Source: Helopsaltes ochotensis (Eukaryota > Chordata > Aves > Passeriformes > Locustellidae). From it: a DNA stretch of 64,000 nt. Shown piece after piece: positions 24,253 to 39,200 of the stretch (the stretch's first letter is position 1; the number at the start of each line of letters is the position of its first letter). The notes beneath the pieces were generated by a model. It searched no databases. It was not told the DNA's origin and worked only from the letters and a program-made list of their open reading frames with translations. Both the position numbers and the translations under genes were made by a program. The stretch is from assembly GCA_013400155.1 (NCBI GenBank), contig VXBM01000043.1, positions 1,589,900 through 1,653,899 on the forward strand, in the 5' to 3' direction.

Positions 24253-27200
24253 GAAATAAGCATTCAGCTGCTCAGAAAAATGAAGAGGCTGCTCAAAGGT
24301 ATGATTTCTGAGGAACACTATGTGATATTTGTGTTGTTTTGCCTCACTTTGAAATTGCATTCTCTGTGTTGTAGAGGCTTTGCTTTCTCAGAGTACCACA
24401 ACTAACCTCAGCAAATCACCACCATCAACATCATGTAGACATGATTGGAGTGATGCTTCTTCCCATTCTTCATGTCTTACACAGCTCCATTTTTCCTGAC
24501 AACACTCCATAAATTGTCCCAAGTTCTTTGTCCAGCTGGTTCTGGATTGCCCTCTTGCAAGAAAATTTGAGTAGTATATTGCAATACAGTAAGAGTGAAT
24601 AAATACTTTTCTTGACCAGCAAATAAAGCAAACCAATATGAAATATATAACCCTTTGTAATTGTAACAGAATTACTAGTCCAGTTACTTGTTGCTTTGTT
24701 TGGCCAACACAGTGTGCTGCAGAAAAATGTAAGCTGTATTTCAGAAAAAAAGATAAAAATACAATCAGAAAATTGTTTATGGAAATCTGTCCCCTGTATC
24801 ATTCAGTGTCTGTTCTGTTACAGGAAAGCAGCTCTGGAGGCTGCACTGCGAAAGAAGATTGAATGTGAGAAAAAAGCATTGTCTATTGTTGAACAGCTCC
24901 TGGAAGAGGATATTACTGAAGAGTTCCTTCTAAATTGTGTAGGTGTTGCAAGTTTTTATACTGTTTTTATCTTAGCGTGATACTTTTTTTTCTGAAGTTT
25001 TTGGAAAACAAATTGCAGTTTAAAATAGCCAAACCATTCATCCCTTCTTATACTAGCTCTGAAAACAATTTCCTTATTTTTAAAGGTTCTGCAGTGAAAA
25101 CATGCCCTAGTTTTGCAGAACTGTGTACATTAATAAATCCTCACTCTTTTATCACAGCCTTTGTTTATACCTCTGTGATTCTGGACTCACAGATGAATTG
25201 TAAAAACTTACGTTTACATCATACTGATGCCTTGGAAGGCTGACCTGAAACAGAGACTGGGCAGAGCTATAGAATAAAGTAGGTATTTATTGAAAGACCT
25301 CCAAGATCCACCTTTGGCAAGACAGGAGCCTGACCAAGGCTGCACCCAGGGTGGACCAAGAATGATCACAAAAACTGGCTGACCAGTCATGAGATGTTAC
25401 ATTTTTATAAGTTTTGGTCCATTTGCATATTGGGGTTTAATTGTCCAATTACAGTTTCAGATTGTGAGGTCTCATCTTTCTTGTTCCTCCCTTCAGTCCA
25501 CCATTGTTTATGCTGTTGGGCTAAAAGTTGTCCTTGGTCCTCAGCAGGAAAAGGATTGTTTTGTCTACCTGCTCTGTGAAGAGAGCTTACTAGCACTTAA
25601 TATGAGGCTCAGAACTACATCCCTAGGAAGCACAGAATCTGAAAATATGAAAGCTAAAACTTAAGGCATCAATACTATCTGTAATGCACCACTTATCTGG
25701 CAGCAGAGTTTTGGTGGAATGGTATGAGGATTACTCTTGTTAAGGTTGTAAATAGGTTGATTAATAGGTGTACAAAACACATAAATAGAGAAAAATTGCA
25801 GAAATGGGTGCCACACTAGAGGTCTCACATATGTAAAAAAGAAATGCCCACATCTGTTTTCCTTCTCAGTTTACCCTTTTACCTTTTCTAATGTTGTTTA
25901 TTAAACTTAATAGATATCTGTTATAAAGTTTAAGATATTTATATGTTTAAGAGATGTTTTGAGTACAAAAACTGACAAGTTATCCAGTATCTGTTGTTGA
26001 ACTATTTTCTTGTCATTTTAGGGAAAATGCATTACTCCATCTCACTATAAAGACATTGTTGATGAACGGTCTATCATTAAACTCTGTGGTTATCCTCTGT
26101 GTCAGAATAAACTGGAAAATGTAAGTTGGTTTTCCTTAATGCTGCTATCAAAGGAATCTTTTCGCAATTTTTATTCTCTTGCATTTTTTCTTTAATTTTA
26201 AACTTAGAATATTAACCACAAATTACTGTCAAGTAACAAGCCAGGCATTATATAATTCCATTTCAGTATAATCCTTCTGAAGTGAAAGGTAACGTTTGAT
26301 CAGTAGACAGCAGTTATTGTATGACAGAATCAGTTCCTGTATGATCAGAATCACAATCCATGCATCTCTTTTGACATTGATAAAGATGAATGAGTTGTGG
26401 CTTCATGGCCTTCCTTTGTGAATGAAACAACTTTGAAATCTTGTTCTTCTGTCAGTGTAGCAGCAGATGTCTATGAGAAGGATTGAAGTGAAAAAACCAA
26501 TACAATGCAGGGATATTAATATGTGAATGTATATATATATCTGTTATGAAATATCAGCTGTGTCAAGATGAGTCACCCCTCTTTAGGTACGATGTGTGAG
26601 ATCTTAAGCAGAACTCAGAGGTCAGTTAGATAACCTGTGATGTAATACCAGTGCTACACGTGATTATCTGAAAACAATCTAGTCAAGTACAAAACCAATT
26701 TACTGTTTTGGACTTCATATATTTGCACAGATGTTCATTTCCAAACTGTTACAGTTTACATAAGTTCCTCTGAGTTTGTCTGGGTGGTGGTGGGAGTCTG
26801 ACAGTACAGTCTCACACGCACATAAATAGATCTGGATTAAGGAAGTCTGTAATTGCTCAGCACTTACATGTGAGGAAAGCTTCTGCCATGATAGCTCCAT
26901 TGTTTTATGTTCAGCATTGGTTTTCTTATAGCTATGGAGCTGCCTTTTACTGATTAATGAGATGTATATGATTGAAGAAAAATTGCCATTCTTATATCTG
27001 AGAAGGTGCATCAGAAGAATTGAGAAGAGGTGGTTGTAGTATGCAATTCAGTTAAATAGAATATATTGCACGTACCCAAATATGTGAATTAAGAATGAAG
27101 TTTTCTCTGTGGTCACGATGGAACTGACAGTCTTGCTGTTTGATGAAAATATGTTGTTTTAGGTGCCAAAGCAGAAGTACAGAATTTCAACAAAAACGAA

Positions 27201-30200
27201 CAGAGTTTATGATATCACTGAAAGAAAGGTATGGTAACAAGTGTATTTCTAGGATGTCTTTAATAGCAACATCAGAAATGCATTTTGTAACAGGATTCAT
27301 ACAGTGGCTGGATTCAGAGGCAAATATGTTTGGGGTCCTTATGAAAATAATTTTCAGAAACTGTTTGAACATGAAAAACATGAAGTGTTTGAACATGGAA
27401 AGTTTTACTTGGATAGCTGTTTGAATGTGGCACAGCTGATCTGTTAAAGACGTTTGTGAAGAAGTGTTCTTTATTTTTCTCTAGCACAGTCACTGAGTTT
27501 TAGTAGGGTCAAAGTGCACATCCTTTTCAATCGCTGAAGTTTGCAGCAATGTAGTACAAATTACATCGTATGTATTCCCTAGTGTTCTTTTTTGGGGAAC
27601 ATTTAGGTTTCTTTTTTGAGGACTTTTCAACATAAAACCTAACTCTTCACAAAACTTTTCTTTCTGGAAGCATATTCACATGTGGTTGCTTAAAAGTCAT
27701 CTTTGCCAATTCACAGGATACACAGTCCACCTACAGGTTCTTAGACACTAAATGGTAAGATAAATTATTCCAGTTACAGAACGAATTTCTTCAGTGTCAT
27801 TAGTGTGCATTCCTTTCCTCTGATTAAAACTCTGGGATACAAAAAATTTTAGGAATTGTTTTCTTGAGCAATCAGGCAAGACCCCAACAAGAAGTGGGAT
27901 GCTTTGTCTTCTTCCTTTGTGATGCAAGTTTGCAAATCAATTTTTCAAAGAAGCTGCAGATTTTTAAGTGTTGTTCCAAGTATTGCAAAATACCAGGTTC
28001 TGTTACTAACCAAAATTTTCATTATTAAACATCTGAATTTTATTGTTTGTCTTCCAAACTGTATGAACAGCATATGGGGTTATGGGTTCCTCTTTGAACC
28101 GTTTGGTTTGCTGGGGTTTTTTTAAATTATTGTTATGTAGAATCCAACATTGGTTTGCTTCTCAGTGTGTAATAGGAGTGCAGAAAGCAGAAAAATAGGG
28201 AAGAAAGAAACAGCTAAATGTGGCTTGTGCAGAATGGGATAGACTAATTTGATAGCTTGGGTTTCTCAGGTGAATTAAAAACCTGGCCATAGGCTTGAAA
28301 AGAAATATGTATTGGTACTTAATTTTACAGGCATTAAAAACAATTACTTTTGTACCTTTCTATGTATTAAAGTTGGCCTTAGTCATGTTTTCTTGCTTTC
28401 TCTCATTGCCAGTGCTTTTGCAGCAACTTCTGCTATAGAGCATCTAAATATTTTGAAGCTCAAATTTCCAAAAGTCCAGTGTGGATGAGAGAAGAAGAAA
28501 AGTAAGTATAATCTTACACATTCATTGTACCTTTTGAGAATATTATCTCTCTGTGCATCTGCAGTGGTAATTAAGTAGCTGCAGCACATCAAAATGATTT
28601 GGCTGAAGCAGAGGTAGCTGATGTTAACATGTTAGCTTAGCATGGTTTGTTTTAAAAGTGTTGTAGCTGTATGGATTACAGTAATTGACATGGTTCAGTA
28701 ATACTCACATCTACTTAGCAGACATTATCATCATCATGTTAGTTTAGAGGGCAGACTAGTCAGAAATAATAGTTAACTCCTATTAACTTTAAAATGAACT
28801 GTCTAGGATTGAATTTTTACAAACCATATAACATACCAGATGAGCTAATCGTACTATTACAAGAGATTTTCTAATTTTAGCACAGCACTTGGCATTGATC
28901 TTAAACTTACACAGTGAATGCTTGCATCTGAAAGCAGTCTATACCATGAAGAGGTTGTCTATCCAATGTAAATTTCTGATTGCCCATTTCTTGTTCTTCC
29001 TGCAATACACATTTTGGAACAGTGTATGCAGTCCATGTTCCAGCTTAGGAAACACAGGCTTGCAAATAATCAACGGAGCCAATGGGTGTCGCTGTTGAAC
29101 AATAAAGACTTGCATAGAGAATGTTCAGTAAATTTACTCAGCTTTCATTCTCCAAGACACTACCTCTCATTGTCTCCTGGTTTTCAACAAAAGAAACTAG
29201 CTGGATTTGTATGTGTCATATGAAATATGTGATCAATGAAAGAAGAGTTTTAGAGCAGCTGCTTCAGATCTGAGGAATTCTAGTAGGTAAAATTAGACTC
29301 TTCATTAAAAGTTTAGGTTACCAGTGCTTTTGAAGTATTGTTTTGCTGTCTTTAAGAAAAGTATTTCTAAAATCTCCCTTTAATCTTTACATCAAAAGTA
29401 TATGGTTCTGTTATGCCTGATAAAATAATCATTTATTCTAGGTGGTAATGGGGAGGCGGGATTTTCGAAAAACAAACAAGCTCCCAGATATTTCTGGGCT
29501 AGCTACACCTCTGTGCACAACACATACATGTGCATGCACCGATACACACTGACATGGTAGAATATCAGAAATTCCTTGGACAGAAAAGACTACAACCTCC
29601 ACTTAAAACTCCAGAGAAGAGTTATATGGAGCTAATAATTTAAATCACTCTATGTTATCACCTTTAGTTTCCAAACTCAGTTTATTGATACAAGTGGTGC
29701 AGCTTTCTCGCAAGGTCCTTTGCATACTGAAAGGTGTTAGTGCACTGACTTGCATTCAGTGCCTGTTTAAAAGGTTTTCTTTCAGTCATAGGATACATGA
29801 GATTTTTAACATTTGGTATCAGATAAGAGGAATAAGACTGTGATGCTGCCTCATAACTGAATTGAAGTAAATTAATTTCAAGGAGAGGTTTGGAGAGAAA
29901 CTCATCAGAATTTGTTTAGTAATATTTTTAGTTTCTGGAAACCTTTGAAAATCACTTTCTTAAAAAAATATAACTTGATAGCCTAAATTTTAACAAAGTA
30001 AAATTTAAAACAAGTAAAAATATCCTGAATATTCATATTTTTATATTAATTGGAACATTTTCCTATAAATAGCCCAGGATTGTCTTTACTATAGACACGT
30101 TATGATCTGTGAGGATGTTGGCATGTTCACTTTTTTGAAGAAGAGACCAAAGGATGATCTGAAAGCAGTGTGCAACTAGTTGAAAAAAGTTAGAAAGATT

Positions 30201-33200
30201 AAAGAGCCAAAGTATTCTTGGTTGATGGCCACAGATAATTGCATGAATGGTTCAAGTTGGACATTTGGAAAAATATTGTACTAAGGTTCTGGTGGAATGA
30301 AACAGGATATTCGGCAATGTTTTTAAATCTCCATCTTTGGAGGTTTTCAAGATTTAAACTTCATGAATCTGTGGCTGACCTAATCTAGTGCTGGTGACAG
30401 TTGCATTTCAAGCAGGAGATCAGACTAGAGCCTTCCAGAGGTCCTTTCTGACAAACCTTTGTGTGACTTGGTGACTGGGTTAAATTCTGTTCACTGTAAC
30501 AGCACTGTACTGCAGGCACACAAGTCATACTCCCTGAACACGTGCACAAACCTGCTCTTGCTAGCCTTGCTTTGAACAGAGGGTGTTGGACTAGAAGATC
30601 CTCAGATGTCCCTTCCAAACTTAACTATTTTTATATTTATGTGTATTTCAAGAGAATAGATTTTACAGGAAAATGTTCATTCTCTCTTCTTTTTCCAGAC
30701 CACCAGACATAGAGCTGCTGAAGGAGAGACAGAGGTACAATGAACAATTTTTCTTTGTTAGAAAAGCTAGAAATTTTAGCATCATAGCAGATAAAAAGGG
30801 AATCTTTGATTTGTTGTGTTCTGAAAAAGACCTTAATAGAACCTATGCAAATGTTGGGGTTTTTTGTGATTCTAACCCAGCATATTTGATCTGTATGATT
30901 TAGTGTACAGCTGCTCTTGGATTGTGTGTCTTAATTGAGCCTGTTGAAATCTGAAACAAATACACTGTTTGTACTTTGAATATTTTATGCCATCTATTCT
31001 TTATAAAGAAAATTGTGCCAATTATATGTGATGAAAGCTTCTGTACTTCTTAATCTAAAAGATCTATATCAGCCAAAATAAAATCACACTACTCTGTCAT
31101 CTCGCTGCACCTCACTGTGTATTGTGCAGCTTTCTGTTTGTTTTCTTTTGCCATTAGGTGGCAAACTTATATATGCTGAAACAGGTCAGCCGTCCCCCTG
31201 ATTTAAGGGTACTATTTTCCAATATGTGTTAGCATGCCTGTCTTCATTTTAAAATTGCACTATTCATAATGCTAAGTCCGACATTGTTCTGCTGTCTTTA
31301 ATAGTATCTTGTTAATACTGTTCTTTTCTAACTACCAATAATCAGCTGAGATTAATAATAATCACTTCTCTAAGTAGTCTCTATACTTGTCATTTTGATT
31401 GTAGAATATTACAACTCTTAGAGTTCAAGAAGACTTTTAGAAGAGCACTTATGATTCTTAAAGCAAAAAATTACACTTTAGCTGTAAGAAGGAAAATGCT
31501 TTGTTTATCATTCTTACATGAGAATGAAAAGCTGTAGCAGGTAAAAGTTTCTTATTTCCCTGATGACTTGTGTTTTCTGTTGTAGTGGACAGTCTGGAGA
31601 AGAGGTGAAACTACGTGATGAAGTAATTCAAGCATCTGACATTGAAAATCCTAGGATGTCTTCAGATCCGTGTGAATCTGGTTCTCATGACACAGCCAGT
31701 GACAGCAGTTCTGATACTGAACAAGGATTTATTTCTTCTGTCCTACCAGGAAGTCAGTCAAGTTCAGCCAATTTTGCACAGCAATTGCACAGAAAAAGCA
31801 TCCTCAAAAAGAAGCATGCTCAGGAAATCCATGCCAGCCCTAAAACTGAAGATGCAGGTGTGGTAGAAGCCACTGAACAACTCTCCCATTGTAAATTATA
31901 CACTCAGGAAGGACATGCTCACTCTGTTCATAATGAAATAACTGCACCACCTTCACACAATACTGCTCCTGGGAAATCAAGTGCTTCAGAAATCTTTGAA
32001 AATACATGTGGATCACAGATAGTTTTTCTAGGTGTGAGCAAAAGAGGAGCAGAGCATCTAAAAAGAACACTAGCTAACTCAACAGAACATAAAAACCCTG
32101 AACTGAGGCATCCAGTTAATGCCAAAGGCAGTTTACTGGAAGTGCTTAGGCAAACACTTATGGAATGGAGAACTGAGGAAACTTTAAAATTTCTCTATGG
32201 CCCAAACTATACTTCTTTGTGCTCATCAGAGTGCATGGCATCTGTCAACCAGGAGACTGAAGAACTTGATGAGGATGACTTAGATGCTCCTGATGATCTC
32301 GACACTGTTGCTGTAGGGGAATCTGAAAACAGTTTGAACTATTCTTTACCTTTCACAGGCTCAGGTGGAATAGTTAAGCCTGTGCCTAGTTATGAAAAGT
32401 TAAAAGAAGAGACAGAGTTCCTAGAACTCCGAGTAAAAGAGTTCTATAAAGGAAGATGCATCCTGGCTGAAGAAGCAGCGACACAAGCACAAACAGGGGA
32501 ACATCCAAGCAAAGACAAAGTAAGTGTCCGGTGGAAGTGTGGAGGTTGTATGAAGCTAGAATAGACCTTCAAAGAATTAGTACTTTGTTTCTGCTATCAT
32601 AAATGGATAAGTATCTCACATGGAGAAAAAGAAAATTCTGTTAGCTGTATCCTGTATGTTGCATCAGATTATGCAAGTGTTTTCCCATTAAAAAGTAGTT
32701 TTGGGTTTGTGTTTTTTATTCAGACATAAGAGTTATTCAATGTTTAAATATTTATTGATTATCTGTGACTTTTTTGATGTACTGACTTTAATTAAACACT
32801 AGGTTATAACTGTTAAAGTTTCTTGTCTAATACAGGATGATCAGCAGGAAGATCTCACCTTCCCACTTGTTGATTCAAATGCACAAATGCAGATTAGGAG
32901 GCGAATCGTCCTTGAAAAACTGAGAAAAGCGTAAGTACTTCCCCTTTATTGTGGTGAATATCAGTCTGAAGTTGGTTCTCATTCGTCATTGTTTTAAGTA
33001 ACAAACACACTGTGCAAGGATGAGCCTGGCTCTTTCTAGGTGGCCCTAGTCATAACTTAAGACCATTACTGCCCTAAAGGACTTATTTATTTGTGCAACA
33101 GTCAGCTGTAATACAGTTGCAGGTGTCAGTTTGCACAGTCTGTAGGTAGCAACTGCTTAAGTTTAGACTGAAAAACTTCGAATTGATTGAGAGGAGTGTG

Positions 33201-36200
33201 AATATTTGTCTTGTATATTAAGCATACTGTTACTTGTAAACAAATCTGTAATTGTTTAAGCATAGGTCTTACAAAGAGAGAGTTTCTGATGCATGTCTGG
33301 ATGGCTGGTATCAGTATGCCCCTAGTTACAGTCACTAAAGGCCCTCATCAAACATCAGATCTTCTTCACATACATAAAAGGGCTCTACACACACATACAC
33401 AAAAGAGATTAAGGCATTTCTGATGTAACTGTTAGCATTACTAAATTGTCAAAGTTGGGAGGACCTGGAAAATATTCTCCTTGTCAGGGCAGTGCAGATA
33501 AATGAGTATTTGAAGGTCATGATGCTTTTGGTAGGGGTATTTACTTATCTAACATTGTAGTTTGTGTTATCCAACCAAACTAGGTTTTGCAGTAACTTTT
33601 TTTTAGCTTAAAAACCTCACAACCAACCCCCCCCATCCCTGCCAAAATAAAAACAAAATCCTTTCTGTTTTTCTCTACCTGCGCCATGTGTGGATAGGCC
33701 ACAAACATGGAATCAAACCATCCCCCAAGTGTCTTGTGTGTAAGTGTTGATTGCTTTAAATTTCCCGAGCTGATGCAATCATCCTGTCACAATCAAAAGA
33801 TAATTTTCATTGTGATAAAGCAATGAATATGCCCAGCATCATAGGAGTCCTGTGTTTAGTTGTTGTCAAACATGCAGTCTTCCAGAATACTGATGCACTA
33901 TGTGTTATGTGCATATAAATACAAATCACTGGATATTCAAATGCCAGAGAATTTTAACTATTAAATAAGTAGAGACAAAAGTTTTAATCCCAAATGTGGA
34001 AAACAAAGGATGTTATTTCCATCATTTGGGAATCCTGACAACTAGTTAAAGAGTATGTGCAGGTTTTGTGTTCTATCTGTTTTTATGCACAGATAAGTAA
34101 GGAGGCCACCTGTCTTTTTCTCTCTTTTGAAATTTTTTTAATAACTGTCATCTGTATTTCAACTATCAAGCTCACAGTGGACTGACATTTCTGTTGCATC
34201 TCTGTGAGACTGAGGTTAGCAGGTATATTATGTGTGAATACCTCATTTAGACATGCAGTTTCCTTTTGTACTGTTATTTTTGAGCCAAGTAAATATAAAC
34301 CTTCAAAAAATGTATAAGGCCTGTAGTTTGAATCCTCATAATTGTAATAATATTTTTTCAGAACTGAAAGGTGAAATTATTACAATTATGTATGTAGAAA
34401 TATATTTAAACTTGACATTCACACTGAACTAGAGCTTCTTATTTTTAAAAACCAGCAGTTGCAAAATGAAGATGTTGGCCCAAACAGCGCACAGAGAGAG
34501 CTAAAATGAAAACTACTGGCCTGATCTGCTGCACAAAAGTCAATCTCTTTTCCTTTTTACTAACTTTGATTTGCTCTGGTGGAAGTCCTACTTGAGAAAA
34601 ATTGAGAAAGAGAGGAAAATGTATATTGACTGGTGTCTTTGCCTTCTAGATTATCTGTAGTTTTGGGCCCTCTTCAGATTGCTTCAGGTGATGTTTACAC
34701 AGAGCTAAAAAATCTTGTCAAAACTTTCCGGTGAGTATTGGTCTTTACTTAAGAGATTCTTATAAATTGATGAATTAAACATGCTGTTGAATGATTTGTG
34801 ATTTGGGCACAGAGAGGGCCCTATTGCAGAGCTGCCCTTCCTCTAGCTGTGTGTTCATGTAGGTAATGTCGCATTCCCTGTGGACTAACAAGTCAGCCCT
34901 CTCCCTGCTCCTGACAGTGGCTAGGTCACCAGGAGTATTTGTAGATTTTTAAAAACTAGGCCAGTGGTCTCTGGAGGATGCTGGTGAGTCTTTTAAAGGT
35001 TCTGCTACCTCGTCACCTCCTATTAAGCGTGAGTTTCTGAGATCTGTCCCTTTCTTTTGCACTAGCTCCATGCAGCTGGGCTAAACGGTTTTAATCTGAT
35101 TAATAATTTTTACCACTAACTTCAAGAGTCAGTTGGTTGGATCCATCTTGTTCCTGATTTCAAAGGGAAGTAGATCTAGTGGCCACTTATGTCACCACAG
35201 GTGAAGTTTCTGCTTCAGTCAGTAGGACTAAAGACAGTTCTGGGAAACAGTGAGATAAAGAAGAAAGGAAAACAGAATTGTACCTTCTCTGAACATTTTG
35301 AGGTTTTCTTTGGGAGACAACCCTCATAACCTGGACCTAGATTGTGTTCTGCATCCTCAAGTATTATCAGAAAAAGAGCAACAGCAGTTGCTAACTGTGT
35401 GTACATTATCACTCATGAAATGTCCTTCCCACATCCTCAATCTGCATAACATTTACATGTAAATTTTCCAAAACTCATTCATGTAGCATTTGCCACAAGG
35501 AATCTAGACTTTGGTGAATAGAAACCTGATTCCTTATGATTTATCCCATGTCTGGAAGGATGCCACTAAAACACAGATGACTCTGTGGAAGATTTCTTCC
35601 TGTGGAAGATTCTCTCATTCTTTCTGGTAACTCTGTGCATGATATCTTTTAAATAAAACCAATGATACTATTTGAATTTGATTCTGCGATTGCAGTCTTT
35701 TATGTTCGGATTCACCTTTTATTTTAACACCACCACTGAAACCAGTGAAAATATTTTTGTATATAATGTATATATACCTATTGTTTGAGTAAGATCTTTG
35801 TGTCTTAAAACAGTTTCATTCCTCTGCAGTTTAAATGCTTAATAGTCACTCTAGCTTATGGATTGATAAAACTGGAGAAACTACATTTGGTGTCTTTCAA
35901 ACTACTTTTTTATGATTGATTATCCAAGAAGGCCTGGAGGTTCTCAAAAACAAAACTTCTATTTTAAGTAGCTTTTCCAACTGAAAGACAATGGAGCATG
36001 AATATAAAATTTTCAGTGGTTTATAGCGAATGAGACTTGAAACCAAAACTTGTAAAACATATACATGTATACGTATGTATGTACACACACACCTGTGAGT
36101 TTACAGAATAGAACCAAATGCAATTTATTTGGACTTTACCCAACATCTGGTTCATGTAACAGTAATTCATCCTAATTTAAAGGTCTCCCCTAATCTGTTT

Positions 36201-39200
36201 TGATCTCTTAGGTAACACTTTGTGAGTTTATTTTTGTGCCTTTTTTGTTAGGAAGTAAGTTGAAGGTAATGGTAGCAACTTCTTGGGTTTCTTTTACTGT
36301 GAAGTTTCCAGATCAGTTGCTTAGAAATTCAGGATTCTGGGTGGGAGATGATTAAAGGTAATTGGTGGGCACTATACAAGAATTTTAAAAGCCTTAATAT
36401 AATATATATCTCAAAATAACTGGAGTTTAGTTGTCACTGATAGCAAAATAATACAAAAATACAGGAAATAGGGAAGCAATAAAAACCTTTGAGCCCCTTT
36501 TCTGTTTTGCATTACTGATGTGGAAGGGTCTGTTGGTACACAAGAACTAGTTCATGGATAATAAGATGACTAGATTTGAATCTCCAGTTTGATATGTAGG
36601 TTTAAGTTTATTTAAATATTAGTAGTCTCTTAAGTTTTGGATTGAATGCTTTGGCAGGGAGACTTGGGATAAATTTTAAACGGTATTTGTATTTACAGCG
36701 TATAGAAATTCAAATGTTACTTTCTTTGTTAATGTGGTTCAAATGCTTAGTGATGATGGAGGAGCACTGATAAATGCTCCTGCTCTTTCCTGCTTTTTGT
36801 ACTGAAGATATTTCAGGCTGAAGAGCTTGCCAAAGAGGGTAGTAGATAAAACACATGGCTGTAGTAGAGCTTAGCTGAAGAAGGGTAAAAGAGCATGTGG
36901 TGAGCTAAGCAACAACGATTTTCAGCTCCATTGGTTTTTAAAGGAACACTTGCAGTTCAGCCTCCTTTGGGCAGCATTTTATTCAATCACCACTGCTAAG
37001 AAACACACTAGAGAGATCTCAAGAGACATTTTAGAATGGTTAGAGCTCTTCCCAAACAAAGTCCCTCAGTGCCTGTAAGCTTTTGTTGCGAAAACTGAGA
37101 TGTCAAATAATTCTCCAGAGTGTGTAAGGGCACTTTGTTAAAAGATGAAGAGAAAATTAGTTTCTTGTATATAAATTGAGAATAAATGATTTTGAATGTG
37201 TGGTTGGGTTTTTTTAAGGCATAATACTTTGTTTTGAAAATAGGATCCCATCTGTATTTTATGGTTGTGAGTATTTTAATTCCCATTATGGAGCTTATCA
37301 TTGACATTGAACTCTACGAATGAATCAGATGTGAGATGTGTTCAAGACTTCTTGTTACAATTTGGTCTTATCATGTGTCCAAGACAGTCTTTCAGCTTTC
37401 AAATATGTATTAGGAATATATGTTCTCTGGTATATACACTTATTAATACCTATTTTACCTATTACCCTTGTTCAGTGGAATTTTAAGTTCTGGCTTTCAA
37501 GTCAATCAGTAGTACTTGGTCACAGATGAAGTTCTGTGTGGAAATAGGGGAGTATCAGGATGTTAATGACTTTTTCTCAAGTAATTAGGCTTCTCTCAAA
37601 GAAAGCCTAAAGTTAAATAATAACTTATTTTTGCTGGTTGTCATCAAACTAAACGATATTACAGTATGTAAATATGTTGCTGTTTTCCAGGAGGTAGAAA
37701 AGCTGTCTTTTATGGTTAAATTGGCCTAGTTGAAACCTAAAGGAAAACAATATATACTTCAGCATTTGCCTGTGCTGCCCTGTGTTAGTTAAACTTCACT
37801 CATCTTAGTGCAAGTTTTGGAGAAAATACAGGTGTAGCTGAGGTCCCCTAAAGTCATGACTTTGCATCCTAATCCCATGAAGTCAGTTTCCTGATTTATA
37901 GAATGGGCAGACTCTTGAACTGCAGTTATATATGCCTATGCCAGGGAATCTGGATGTGGGAAGGAAAAGCTGCTGCCTTAGCAAAGACGCTGGGCTTACT
38001 GGTTTTATTTACTCTGGATTCTTACAATTTCCCTATTGGAGTTCCCTTGCTTTGCAGGCTGGGCACTAGTCAATTATCAGGAGGTCATTTGAGATGGAGT
38101 TTTTATGCATCTTGCTCTTTAGTCCTTTATCCTGCTCAGTTAGGCTCCCTCACAGTGTGAAAACCACGTGGGTCCTGCTGGGTGGCTGCAGTGTGTCTTG
38201 CTGGAGAGAACCACAAGACGCACAAACTGGCAACCCACACAGCTATTTGGGATCATCCAGCTTTCCTAGCTTGCGTATCCTGCCCTACACACGCCAAAAA
38301 AGTGGGCACATTCTGTTTTGGGAAGTAGCATATTGGTTTCTTTCTCTGGGTAGGTGAGGGAGAATTTGGCCAAATTCTTTTAACAGAAAAGATTTCACTG
38401 CAAAACTCAAATCACACACACAAAGCTTTGTACAGTTTTAACATTTCCACATTATATTTTTAGGACAGAAATCTACTGGCCTCTTGCATGGATTGTTCTG
38501 AAGTAACAGTTTTGGCTAGAGGCAAGACAAAGAATTAATGAACCATTTTTACAGAAGCCCTGCAGTTCCCTGCTTTCTGAAAGCTTTGCTCTTCAGAGGA
38601 CTTGATGTTGACACAGAGCTTGTTTGAAAGTGACTGCCCTTCCACTGTTCCTTATTATTTAAGGCTTCACACCTGTAGGTTGCTTGCTTTACTCTGATCT
38701 CTCTGAAATGTTTTTTTTTTTCCAGCTGCACAAGTGTTTTAGGACAGGTGTTATACTGAGAGGTTACCCAGCTGCAGAAGCCTGACTGTTCATCCAGTGC
38801 AGTGACTGTAGTACATCAGCAGATCCATACTGCTGTGTCCTGCTGGTTATCTGTGTCTTTTGACTACATCCTTCAGAAATAGCATATTGATAGCAATGAC
38901 TAGTGTTCAGACCTTGCCAATCAATACCAACATTGAATAAGAGTTAATTGACACAAATAACTGCATCTCTCAGTTTGTGTACAAGAATGACACCTTCCTG
39001 TGCTCTAATCAATAATAACTCCTTGTAAAGCATTGAAATAAAGCTACTTTCTCTATTTGACAGAGTTTCCCCAGGTGGCTTGGAGCTGTCTCTTTCTTTG
39101 TGTCTCATCATAACAGATTAACTGGAATGTTACATATGAATTGCCTGTCAAGATGATTCCATCAGGCATTTCTTGGTAGTGTTTATCACTGTCATCAGTG

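Noticed and set aside
25389..25664. 91-codon plus-strand frame and its shadows
   Set aside because: It is contained in the solo LTR and reads against the element's own orientation.
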